A stretch of 64,000 bases of DNA from positions 2,897,874 to 2,961,873 of the forward strand of contig NC_031478.1 in assembly GCF_000006565.2 (NCBI RefSeq), in the 5' to 3' direction. This document shows, one piece after another, positions 1 through 10,178 of this stretch (within the stretch, counting starts at the first letter, position 1; each line of letters begins with the position of its first letter). This DNA is from Toxoplasma gondii ME49. Taxonomy: Eukaryota; Apicomplexa; Conoidasida; Eucoccidiorida; Sarcocystidae. The notes beneath the pieces were generated by a model, which saw only the letters and a program-made list of their open reading frames with translations, was not told the origin of the DNA and made no database searches. A program made the translations under genes and the position numbers.

Positions 1-1508
1 TGCAGAGAAGGCTCAGAAGACGACAGGGAACATGAGTGAAGAGAAAGAAAAGGGTGGGCTGTGGAGCATGACGCAGTATCCTCTAGCGCATTTTCAAATT
101 TCGAGGCGACTCCTGTAGAACAAAAAAAAAACGTGCTCTCTGGTGAAATGGGAAGAGAGATGTAGGAGGTAGTCTTCTCTGGTTTTGGCTCGCCTGACCC
201 ACTACCCGTTCGGTCAGCGGTTGCAGCCATGGCGGAGGCACTCGATATCGATGCCCGCGAAGCAGAAGAGGAACAGAAACGAGAAGTCGTTTCCTCCGAG
301 TTCAGGAGGAATGGCATAGGACCAGTCTCCTGAGCAATGGGTACGCTCTCGTCATTCGAAAGCTTTGAGAAGCGATTACCGAGATCCACAGAGCGGTTGC
401 ATGCACTTCTCTGAGGTGCAGACGCAACTCCGGTTTGTGATTGAACAGCAAACAGAGACGTAGGATGCTGTGAATCTCCAGCGGGCCACGGACACGCTTT
501 TTCAGGCCTTCCGGGCCCTCTGCCCAAAGCCGGAGGCTGGGATGTGAGACTCTCTCTGACGTCGGTCTCTGCGGAACACACCTGCGCGCGAGAGTACAAT
601 CTTGACGGATGACGATGGATAGAAGTTGAAGCCACGAGAGGCGGCTCCTTGAAGAAACGGACATCGCCAGGAAAAGGAACTGAGCATGAAAGTGGACTGG
701 ACGTAAGTGTGGCTGACTGTTCGAGGTGCGGGGCTGCCGATTCTGAAGACACAGGTTCGAGGGGGTTAAGAAAGGAGGAACACGGATTCAGGAAAGTTGA
801 AAAAGAGGGTGGCTTTGGAACGCTACTTGGAAGCTCTGCGGCTGGTACATCCTGTACAGAAATCGACGGGTGTCCTGACACAGCAGATTGCAGGATGGGA
901 ACATGCGCCGAGCCTGACGAAGCTGTAACAGCGACAACGTCAGCAATGAACTGCTGTCTCAAGAGAGGACGAAGAGGAGTGTCGATATGGCGAGCTAAGC
1001 AGTCCAAGGCTGCGTCTAGATGCAAAGGTGGACGCCGTGCCGCCGCACATGTATCATGAGAGGCACGTGAAAATCGCGCTTCATGTTGCACTTCGACTTT
1101 GTGAGATTCTTCCACATTTGCCACATCTCTCGCGTAACTATTGCTCAGCTTGGGAACAATGCTGCTTTCTCTTCCCGCCAAAGGCTGAAACGAAACGAAA
1201 TCGTTGACCCAGGATGGGGCCGTTGAAAATGCAGTGGAGGTTCTTGATTCAGGCGGGTGCAGGTCCGCTGTCGCTGATGAGCAGGCAAGATTCCCTCTGC
1301 TGTCCCCTTGAGACTGGCCAGACCTCCTACAGAGCTGTGCCTGAAGCTGCTGGATAAGATTCATCTGGAGCTGGAGCTTATTTTGCCGCCCTTGCAGGTG
1401 CTGCAGGAGTTTCTGAAGAAGAACCAGCTGTTCTTGCACAGGAGACGGTGGCAAGCCGTCCGCGGTTTCCGAGTGGGCCGGCTGTGTGGACCGACTCAAG
1501 CTTCTCAT
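1..1508 (-). CDS. Unrecognised protein, N-terminal part, runs off left edge
   Basis: One reading frame on the minus strand stays open from an ATG at 1508 to base 1, giving 502 codons plus 2 bases with no stop. It therefore continues outside the window. Residues about 25-75 are rich in Leu and Gln in a heptad-like pattern (PVQEQLVLLQKLLQHLQ and on), which suggests a coiled coil. The rest is Ser/Pro/Ala-rich and looks disordered. The start is uncertain. The frame is closed by a TGA near 1577, and an acceptor-like CACTAG lies near 1531, so an upstream exon is possible; a frame at 1528-1719 on the same strand could supply it. I recognise no family. The neighbour at 3730 is transcribed away from it. 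Confidence 0.55.
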   Translation of the reverse strand, partial: MRSLSRSTQPAHSETADGLPPSPVQEQLVLLQKLLQHLQGRQNKLQLQMNLIQQLQAQLCRRSGQSQGDSRGNLACSSATADLHPPESRTSTAFSTAPSWVNDFVSFQPLAGRESSIVPKLSNSYARDVANVEESHKVEVQHEARFSRASHDTCAAARRPPLHLDAALDCLARHIDTPLRPLLRQQFIADVVAVTASSGSAHVPILQSAVSGHPSISVQDVPAAELPSSVPKPPSFSTFLNPCSSFLNPLEPVSSESAAPHLEQSATLTSSPLSCSVPFPGDVRFFKEPPLVASTSIHRHPSRLYSRAQVCSAETDVRESLTSQPPALGRGPGRPEKACPWPAGDSQHPTSLFAVQSQTGVASAPQRSACNRSVDLGNRFSKLSNDESVPIAQETGPMPFLLNSEETTSRFCSSSASRASISSASAMAATADRTGSGSGEPKPEKTTSYISLPISPESTFFFCSTGVASKFENALEDTASCSTAHPFLSLHSCSLSSSEPSL

Positions 1509-3729
1509 GACTTCGACAAGGTGACAACTAGTGTGCGAAGGCAACGGGGACCTCAACCAACAAAGAAGTTTTCAAGCCGATATCAGACGGATCCAGAATG
1601 TCCTTGCTACAACTTCTCGGTACGAGTTCCTCCTTCCCTCCCGGAGCTGGAACCACACCCACCGGCCTCATGGCTAATTCCCTGAACGCGACAGGAGGCC
1701 AGAAGAAAGAAGATGGCATCGGTCATGTGCATCGTCCGCGGTACCCAACGTCGACGTCAGAATCCAACGTTCAGCACCCGAAGCTCGTTAGCACACTCAC
1801 GGCGTGGAAGAGCTGCAATAGATGGCAGTAACAGGAATCGTCTTGAGCCACGACAAAATGGTAGAATGGATAGCATGGCACTTTGATCCTGCACGAATCC
1901 TGTGAAGAGCCAAAAAATTACTTGGTAAGCCTGTCACAGGTAACTAAAAAAGCGGCCGCTGACGACACTGCGGCCAAGTAGCAAAACGTGGTGTGCTTCG
2001 TTCAGGATGTAACGGCTAAAACGGCCCTTCATGTAACATCCACCGGTGTCAGCGGTGGCGAGAATTCAGAGAGGTTTCAGCCTGTATTCATCGGAAAGAA
2101 GATCGATAGGGGCTTCGCCAAGAGGAAAACAGCCACAGAAAGACAAACAGTGTTAGACAAGGAATCACGCTCAGAGCATGCCCTCAGCAGAATGCCCAGC
2201 TCCGCAGATCGATGAGCTGTCTATACACTGCAACACACATGCAAGCAACAAGCCCGAGACAAACAGTCGTTTTTGAGACCAGGCAGCTCCGTTTCTGTTT
2301 CCGAGCAGAGTCATCAGTCAACGGCATGCGAACGGCATGCACAGTGACTTCTGCCATCTGCGCTGCTGAGCCCGTTCCCAGCACAACGCAGGACACGTAC
2401 GTCAAAAGTAAATGACTTGGATTGACAGTGATTGGATTGGGGTGCCTTCCTAATTTTCACTGTCAACGCGTTTCAGTGGCACCACAGCAGCCCTTGACAC
2501 TCTGAAGACGCTAGTTCAGCTGAGTGCTTGGGAACGCTGGGCCTGCTTTTCGAAGCGGTCATCGACCCGTCTGATCACGCCAGGCGTCTGCAGTGGGACA
2601 GTTGCTTGGGTCCACGTGGTGTGGTGTCCGCCAGTTTGGCGCGTGAAAAGTAGCCACAGACAGTGAATGAAAGAAAGATTATGTCTTCATTTTTTGCTGG
2701 TTTTGCTTTGCCTTTACCGAAGAGCCACGGTGCGAATACGGATGGCATTTGCCTGTGGCGCAAGAACCTCTTGTAGTCACTGGCGGTGGTCGCACATGCG
2801 AACAGGGGAGACGCGAGCACTACGTCTGGCAATACTGGAAGAACGGTGCCGTTGACATTCGTCATAGTCGGCGTTCTCTTGTTTCCTGGAACCTCTGCAA
2901 AAGGCATTCACCCCTCAGGGGAAGTGGATCATGCCAGCGTTTCTCTGGCTCTGAGAAACCAATCTTCGTGAACAGCAATTTCATCTTGTGAACCTGCGAC
3001 AAAGCAGTCGCACACGCCCAAAACTTGAGGCCCAACGGTTTTCTGAACGATAGTGATATCGACATTGTCGAAGAGGGACTTTCAATTGTCGATGCAACCA
3101 TCCACGCGTGAAACCGAGTCGAACTGTGTGATGACAACACATTGCTGCGTACTTTTTCATGGGGAAGGCTTTCACCGGATTTTCTGTGCTCCACACACCG
3201 AATCAATAGGGTGCGTGGAGCGGTTTGCAGAAGGAAGCAATCTAGCGTCTCTTCTTGGCAATGATATCGAGAGGAACAGGGGGGGACGACGACGTCGAGG
3301 AACAGTTAGAGAAATTCTCCGACGAATTACTTCTTGCCAGTGTCCGAACTAAGCGTTCGACGGTTGGCTCCTATTGGTCTGCAGGCGCCTCTGGTAGCAA
3401 CCTTGGAAGTAGGTTTCACTCTTGCCATGTCTGGCGGACATATACATGAAGTACTCGAGTGCTTTTGAGAACGCCCTTTTGGCACAGCACTGGCAAGCTC
3501 TCCGCCACCGCGCCTGAGCCACCCAGAAGCGCTCTTCTGTCTGATGGTCTTCAGGTTGCCACTTTGCTTCGTTTACCAGTTTCACCGGCCCGGTGGGCGT
3601 TCTTTTTGAAGAACTTGTGACTCCTCTTGCGGAGTGTGTGGCCCGCTACCAGGAGGTACCGATGGTCTTCCGGGTGCCGTACTTCCTCTCTCAGCAGCAG
3701 CTGACAGACTGTTTCCACCCTCTGTACAG
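1509..3729. other. Divergent intergenic region, probable shared promoter
   Basis: About 2.2 kb lies between the start of the leftward gene at 1508 and the rightward start at 3730. Only short, overlapping open frames are present, none with a convincing domain. The leftmost 200 bases may hold an extra 5' exon of the leftward gene. No TATA-like element can be assigned. Promoter activity in both directions is inferred from gene orientation only. Confidence 0.4.
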
Positions 3730-6700
3730 ATGGTAGACCCAGAACTCATGGATAATGCAGAATCTGGGGCGGTCGACGTAGAAGACCTCAGTGCACCTTC
3801 TTTGGATCCCCCACCGTCTCCGTCGTCGCCGCCTTCCCCGCGGGAGCTGGCTCGTCTCGAGCCGAGTGAGAGCCCTCAGACGCCTCCAGTTTGTCTGTTT
3901 CAACTGGCAGGCGAGACCTTCTATTTGCATGACTGGGTTCGCTTGAAGAGCTCCGGCGAACGCGACTGGGTTGCCCAGATTGTCGCCTACTTTCCCGGCT
4001 CCGATTCGGAGAAGTCTGGTGGCGTCGAGGATGCCGACGGCGGTTCCGGTGGTCGCATCCTTTGTCGATGGGGCTGGGATCCGCGCGACCTCAGGCGGGA
4101 GGCGTGCCCGGCGTTGCCTCTTCAGTCATACAGCCGCTTCGAGGTGATCCCAGCCATAAATTTTTGTGACGAAAACCCGATTCAGAGCATCAAGGCGAAG
4201 GTCCGAGTCGAAAAGTATGAAAAGTGGAAGCGCCGAGCCGCTTTTCCGCCGCTAGTCAGGTGTACAGCTGACGACGAGGAAGATGTAGATAAGGACAAGT
4301 CTGGACAGTCTGGCAACGCGGCTCAGCGGGACTCCGACCCCGGACAGACCTGCATGCCTTCCGTCCTGTTCTATCGCCATAGCCACGAAATCGAGACGGG
4401 TTTCCATCCTTCTCTCGTGGCGGATGTCTTCCGCTTTAAACGCATCAGTCGGTCTGCGACCGCCCGCGGCGGCTCGCTGTCTGCGGATCTGGCTGTAGCA
4501 GGGTCGCCGTCAAGCGGCACTAAAAGCGAGCACGGTGGTGACGAGATCGCTCAGGCCATTGATCTTGGCTCCGAGGGAGAAGGGCCTGCGGCCAAGGGTG
4601 GATTCTCGGATGCACGCTCCGGAGACTTCGCAGCGCCGACGTATCGTAGGTATCCGTCTCTGCGAAACCCGGATGTTCGCCACTTCTTCTGTTGCAACTG
4701 CCGGAGCACCTTTGCCCCGCCAGACGACGTCGCCCCGCCTGTTTGGCCCGATCCGGAGGAAGTTTCTCAGGCGGAAGGTGGAAGATACTTACTGGACGCT
4801 GGGATTTCTGCTTCGTACCATCCTGCGGTGCTTCCCCCAGAAGGCCCTGGCAGTGCAGCAGGGCCCCATAGCGCTGGCGAGGCGACTGGCCCGAGTCGAC
4901 AGCGAGAGGAAGCGAAGGCGACGCCGCAACCTCCTCAACTAAAACTCCTGTTGCTCGAAGAGTTCCGCAATTCCACAGGGGACCGGCCGCTCTCCGTCCT
5001 CAGTCCGGTCCAGCTCCCCTTCGTGTGGATGCGGACCCCTGCCGAAGGAGACTTCATCATTTTGTGCTGGAAGTGCACAGGGAAGCGGCGCAAAAGGCGC
5101 GAAGAGAGTGCGGGGAGAAAGCCGGCAGCTGCAGCGACCTCGGCTTCTCGAGACTCAGGTGTGGTGAACCGCCGGAAGCGCCGTGCCGAAACCGAGGACG
5201 AGGCTGGCGAGGGCCCCCCGGCCGGTCACAGTCTCAGGCGGCGCGCAGGCCAGAGAGGCGAAAAACCGGCACGAGAGAACGAGGCTTCGCACGCGTTGTC
5301 GCAGCAAACGACGGCGCAGAAAATCGCTGGAGACTCGATGGCTTTTGAAGAGACTGGACAACCGAAGGACCGATCGGAGGTTTCGTACGGCGAGACAGGC
5401 GAGAAGAGCCAAGGCGAGGGCAGTGGAAGTGAAAACACAGCGCGATCTGGTCCGAGACAAGAAGACGCAGAACCAAGCCGGAAAAGGCGAAAGGCAGCGA
5501 GTGGAGTCGCCCGTGTGGCCGCCGCCATGGCTGCTGCGGAAGCATCAAGCGACGCGGACATGGACGAGGATTCCGACGCCGATTTCGTCGCACACAGTGA
5601 AGAGGATAGCGGCGGGCGCTGTAGTGCAGCTGCAGCAGAGCCACGAGCAAAGCTGAAGCGTTCGTCCCGCGTAGCTGGAGATGCGGAACCGCCTGAAGCT
5701 GCATCTCCCTCGCGAAAGGCGAGGAAGGAGAGCGCACCAGCAAATGGAACTTCGAGTTCTAGCGGGCCGGCAGCTCGCAGGAAGTCTTCAGGGACCTCGG
5801 CAGCCGCGCCGCTCGGGTCGCGCCGCTCTTCAGCCGGGGGGGGGCTTCTGAGTGGGCCGGGATCTGGGGCTACTCGCCCCGGAGGGCCTAGCGATTGGCA
5901 GGCAGGGAATCAAGCTCGCGTTGATCGACTGACAGAGGCGTTCCGCTTGGGGATTCGAGAGCTGGAGGAAGAAGCGAAGCAGAGTCTCCCCGGTGAGGCT
6001 GGCGCAGACGCCCTTGCTGCCACGAAGGCATCCGGAGTTTTTGGAACCAAGGGAGCAGAAGGAGCTGCCGCTTCGGCGAAGGCGGAGGGCGGCGAGGTTG
6101 CGGAGAGGTTGATGACTTCACCCGGGAGTGACTCTGGGGCTGGGCGGGGTTCTGGGGGAAGCGGGCCGGAGGGCGAAGGCGGCACAGAACCGTCGAAGAC
6201 CCTTCCAGATTTGCTGTTCGCGACGGCCGAAGCATGCGCGAAGGCTGTGAATGCGGCGTTCGTTTCCCAGCATAAAACTCTGGATTCGCGGAGACAGAAG
6301 CAGCGTTTTTTCGAGCTCCTGTCGAATCTAAAACGCGAGAACAACCAAGAGTTGCGGAAGAAGGTCTTGACGGGGCAGATCTCTGTTCGCCGCCTCGTGA
6401 CGCTGGAGTCTGCTGAGCTAGCGCCGTCGTTCGTGCGGAAGGAACGAGAAGAAGAGCGAGAGCGACATTTCAGGCAGGCTGTCCTTCTGCATGAAGCGCC
6501 GGCGGCCGCGTTAGCTCGGCTGCGAAAGACACACAAAGGAATCGAGCCGGTCATCGAGGACCCCGACCTTTTACAGACGTCGCCGCCTGCACGCGGGATT
6601 GCGCCTCCCATCATCACAGTCGAGAAGACTGCAGCTGCTGCCAAGGAGAAACGTATACGGGTGCGAGCGGAAACCGACCTCCGAGGCAGCAGTTCACCCA

Positions 6701-7671
6701 GCCAGAGCAGCGGCTCCAGTTCGAGCGACTCTGACGATTCGGCTTCGGCCTCTGACAGCGACGGGAGTGAAAGCGAGGAGACTTCGGGCAGCGAGGATGG
6801 AGAGACTAGCGCAGAGAGCGGCAGCGAGAGTGAGTCTTCGTGTGAGTTGCGGCGAGAGAAACTTGGGGGCGGGGCAAATGGCGAGTCTGGTCACCTCGCG
6901 CAAGCCAGGCGCGAGGCTGCCAGTGGGAAGGAAAGCGGTGGAACCGGGAGCGGAGTTCAGGAGCAGCTCGCTTCGTTGAAGAGACTGTTCTCGCAGGCAA
7001 CCTCCGGGGATTTCGGCGCTGACTCCTGTCGGACCCCTGCGGTGGGAGGCGAGCGTGCATCAGAAGGTGGGATTCTGAAGCGCGGCGACGGAGACGCGGG
7101 AGAGAGAGGCGAAGAAGGAACAGAGAACGACGGCGTGCAGAAAAATCGGCAGCAGCGCGAGAGACGTGTCGCGTTCTCAGAAGAGACGCACACGGCGGAT
7201 GGCCCCACGGGGAAAGGCATCGTCAGCAAAAGCAAGAAGAGACGCCACACGTTGGCTCGTTTCAGTTCGTCTGCAAGCAGATCCTGCGCGACGCTTCCGC
7301 GGCTCCCTGAGCTCTTGCCAAATCCTCCGGAGGAAGATGGTACAGAGAGAGCAGGGAACGGAAGAGAGAATGGGAGAAAGGGCGAGGCGGCGGCGGCCCG
7401 AGCACATCGGCAAAGCAGCGTTCTCGGTGTCCCTCTCGACTGCAGCTCCCTGAGTCCCGATGCGTGCAAAGATCGTGTCCGGCATCTCCTTGAGCGGGTT
7501 CCCCTTGTAGGCATGCAGCCACCTCCCTCCCGTCCAGGGAACGAAGACGGGGAAGGGCTTCAGACCGCCAGGACGACGCCGCTCCTCGACTACAAAGCTG
7601 TCGTGGCGTCGATGTTCCGTTACCTGAACGTTGCCTTTGATCGTGTGACGCTTGATCTTCAGAGGCGATAG
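3730..7671 (+). CDS. BAH and TFIIS-central-domain chromatin protein
   Basis: A single open exon encodes 1,313 residues. The frame is open from a GTG at 3634, but the first in-frame ATG is at 3730 and is taken as the start. Residues about 62-235 fit a BAH (bromo-adjacent homology) domain: FYLHDWVRLKS, WVAQIVAYF, then RWGWDPRDL, YSRFEVIPA and a PIQSIKAKVRVEKYEKW block. A Cys pair-rich stretch follows (FCCNC near 321-324 and CWKC near 446-449), possibly one split zinc site resembling a reduced PHD finger. Residues about 851-923 match the TFIIS central (TFS2M) helical domain: RFFELLSNLKRENNQELRKKVLTGQISVRRL. A Ser/Asp/Glu-rich acidic tract lies near 987-1037. BAH domains bind nucleosomes or histone tails, and TFS2M domains contact RNA polymerase II, so a nuclear chromatin or elongation role is inferred. 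The exact orthologue is not known to me. Confidence 0.8.
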   Translation: MVDPELMDNAESGAVDVEDLSAPSLDPPPSPSSPPSPRELARLEPSESPQTPPVCLFQLAGETFYLHDWVRLKSSGERDWVAQIVAYFPGSDSEKSGGVEDADGGSGGRILCRWGWDPRDLRREACPALPLQSYSRFEVIPAINFCDENPIQSIKAKVRVEKYEKWKRRAAFPPLVRCTADDEEDVDKDKSGQSGNAAQRDSDPGQTCMPSVLFYRHSHEIETGFHPSLVADVFRFKRISRSATARGGSLSADLAVAGSPSSGTKSEHGGDEIAQAIDLGSEGEGPAAKGGFSDARSGDFAAPTYRRYPSLRNPDVRHFFCCNCRSTFAPPDDVAPPVWPDPEEVSQAEGGRYLLDAGISASYHPAVLPPEGPGSAAGPHSAGEATGPSRQREEAKATPQPPQLKLLLLEEFRNSTGDRPLSVLSPVQLPFVWMRTPAEGDFIILCWKCTGKRRKRREESAGRKPAAAATSASRDSGVVNRRKRRAETEDEAGEGPPAGHSLRRRAGQRGEKPARENEASHALSQQTTAQKIAGDSMAFEETGQPKDRSEVSYGETGEKSQGEGSGSENTARSGPRQEDAEPSRKRRKAASGVARVAAAMAAAEASSDADMDEDSDADFVAHSEEDSGGRCSAAAAEPRAKLKRSSRVAGDAEPPEAASPSRKARKESAPANGTSSSSGPAARRKSSGTSAAAPLGSRRSSAGGGLLSGPGSGATRPGGPSDWQAGNQARVDRLTEAFRLGIRELEEEAKQSLPGEAGADALAATKASGVFGTKGAEGAAASAKAEGGEVAERLMTSPGSDSGAGRGSGGSGPEGEGGTEPSKTLPDLLFATAEACAKAVNAAFVSQHKTLDSRRQKQRFFELLSNLKRENNQELRKKVLTGQISVRRLVTLESAELAPSFVRKEREEERERHFRQAVLLHEAPAAALARLRKTHKGIEPVIEDPDLLQTSPPARGIAPPIITVEKTAAAAKEKRIRVRAETDLRGSSSPSQSSGSSSSDSDDSASASDSDGSESEETSGSEDGETSAESGSESESSCELRREKLGGGANGESGHLAQARREAASGKESGGTGSGVQEQLASLKRLFSQATSGDFGADSCRTPAVGGERASEGGILKRGDGDAGERGEEGTENDGVQKNRQQRERRVAFSEETHTADGPTGKGIVSKSKKRRHTLARFSSSASRSCATLPRLPELLPNPPEEDGTERAGNGRENGRKGEAAAARAHRQSSVLGVPLDCSSLSPDACKDRVRHLLERVPLVGMQPPPSRPGNEDGEGLQTARTTPLLDYKAVVASMFRYLNVAFDRVTLDLQRR

Positions 7672-10178
7672 AAGCGAGAGAGCTCTAGAGCCAACAGTGC
7701 GTTACCAAGACGCAGAGAGCAGAGAGCCTAGAGGGACACTGGAGGCTCGCAGCGAGCTGGGGAAAGGAGGGCTTGTCGCATTTCTGTAGACGGGTCCAGA
7801 GGTAGTTGGTCAAGAGACGAAGAAAACAGTGGAGCAAACGAATTCAAGACTGACTCACGGGTTGACTGCTGAAGCCCGCGATCGAGAATTTTATGCCTCA
7901 CGGCTGTTATGTTCTCGCTTCTAACACGTTTGCATCGTTGATGGTAAACGCAGAAAATGAAGTCTATCAGATGTGATACAGTCCACAGCATGAGTTCCTG
8001 GATACCCCGGGCACGCAAAAGTGTATGGACGCTCACGCATATGCATGCAAAACAGCCAGCGATCCCTCAATGAATCTACTCAGGCGACGGTGGGTCGCTG
8101 CGACCAGTCTTTTTGGTGTTGCCTGTTGTGAGGACACTGGCTCCAGCATCCATGTTTGTCCCACTTTTGAGAGTTGTGCCGAATGCCTGGCGGCGCCCAC
8201 AAGAGAAACGTTTTCACTGTCAATTCAAGGGAAACAACGTACAGATTCCTCAGGCTGTTTCTACAGCCGCGTCGTGTTTGTGACAGCTGAGGACCATTCC
8301 GTTTTTCCTCTGATAAAATTGGCTTCGGCAGGACCGCAGTTCGAAACATAACCCACCTTCCTATGGTTGCCGCGTTCTGATCGAAGCTAGCACCTTTAAG
8401 CTGGTCAGAAGTATTGTTGTATTTTTTTTCAAAGCCTGTTATACCCAGAAAATAACCCTTTAGAGACTTACGGATGCAAAGGATGAGAGACGCGTCTCCC
8501 TTAACTATCCGGGAGCAACAGAGGGAGGCTGCGAGAAAGTGAAATGGCTATTTCAAACACCGTCTACGTGAATGGCCGCGTACGCTTTCGCAGTTCTGTG
8601 TCAAAAAAGAGAAGAAGCGGACATTACACGTCCGTCATCAGACGACACCGAGTCCCACCCGCTGCTCGAATCTCAACCTAGAGTCATGCAGTTTTTAGTT
8701 TTTCACTCGTACATTCGCTGCATCTGTGTGGTCTACATGTGCTTTAACAGACGCTTATCCATTATGGGCTGGCCGAAGATTGTTGAACTTTATTTCTTCT
8801 GCATCGCGTATCATCTGGGCACTGTGTCGCATCCCGTCTCCATCGGTAATGATGGCTGAGGTGTGGCGCCGGAAAAGAGAGCGTTTTCTAAATCTCGTTT
8901 CATTTCAGTTTACTTGGCAACGAGCATATTCATCAAGCCGCTCATTTGTGAAATTCGAGCCATCACATGCGGTGTGGACGCCCGATCTGTTTCGAGGGGG
9001 ACTCTGTGGACAAGTGCCCGAGTGTCTGCCTTCTTTAGAGAGCTGTATCCAAGGTGGCTGCTATTCGCTTGTGTTTTTCTCCGGACAAACTCAGATTCTT
9101 CTGTGGATAGCGGTAATTAACCTGACTACTCACTCGGATGTTTATGCGGACGGCTGCACCTCAGTATAGTCGCTCATCGATCCAAAGTGAACGCACGGCC
9201 CTCGACGGTTTGGCTTGAGGTAACAGACGAGCGGATGATCCATAAAAAAGACTGTTGTTACAGAAGCAACGACAATGGTGATTATGGCTTGCAATTATAG
9301 TTCTCATTGCTGAAAACAGGATTTTGAAACGAAAGCTACTTTGCCAGTTCACCGTCATGTTAGGCACACAGGCTTAAAAATACGCGGCCGTTCGCCATCG
9401 AGTTCCACACACATGCGCCGCCATCTGGCACACCACCCTCCAAATCTGGTTCACGAACTGACCTTGACTGTCCGTAACAGAGCAGAACGCTGAGTGTTTC
9501 GTTTGACTGTGCGTCACATTCTCGCAAGCTGAGAAGTGCACTGGCTCAGAGCCGCATTTCGCCTGAAGACGCGGAGCCATCGTTTTTTCCAGTAACGTTT
9601 GTGAGTAGACATTGGGCGACCCGAGCACGCATATAAAACAAACCTCCAGAAGGTGCACTGGTGGACTGCCGGACACGCCGCTGACATATGCGGATTAGTG
9701 GCTAAGCCGCGACAACGAGGCGATGCTGCCGATGCTGTCGAGTGTTGTGTTCATTCGGTGGAACTCATCGAGAGCCTCAGGCAAAGCTTCCAGACACCAC
9801 CAAACTCGCCATCTTGTCGCTGTGATCATCCACGCTGACATTCGGCCTAGCCACCGGAACAGCAAATTCCAAGCGGCCTTCCTCGTTCAGACAGGGCACC
9901 CACGGACCGACGATTGTCACCTGAGAAAAGTTACAAGTAGAGAGGCGCTGAGGTACAAATGTTAACTTTCCCTGGGGGCGCTGACACTCCCAATGTCACG
10001 CATGCATTATAACCTAAATCGGTGCTGGAGCGCACCTCCGCTGATTGCCAACAGAGCAGCAAAAGGCACTATGGACAACAAAATGTGCCGAGGCAATCAC
10101 GCACCGAGGCATGAGGATAACGTCAACAGGACACACGTTACAAGAGACAGACACACGCTTTTGCAGTCGTGGCAGCTC
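7672..10178. other. Convergent intergenic region
   Basis: About 2.5 kb lies between two genes that converge tail to tail. It presumably holds both 3' untranslated regions. The open frames here are short, overlap on both strands and show no recognisable domains or paired splice signals. No polyadenylation motif can be assigned with confidence. Confidence 0.4.

Noticed and set aside
3634..3729. N-terminal extension of the BAH protein
   Set aside because: Begins with GTG; this is a eukaryotic gene and the first ATG is at 3730.
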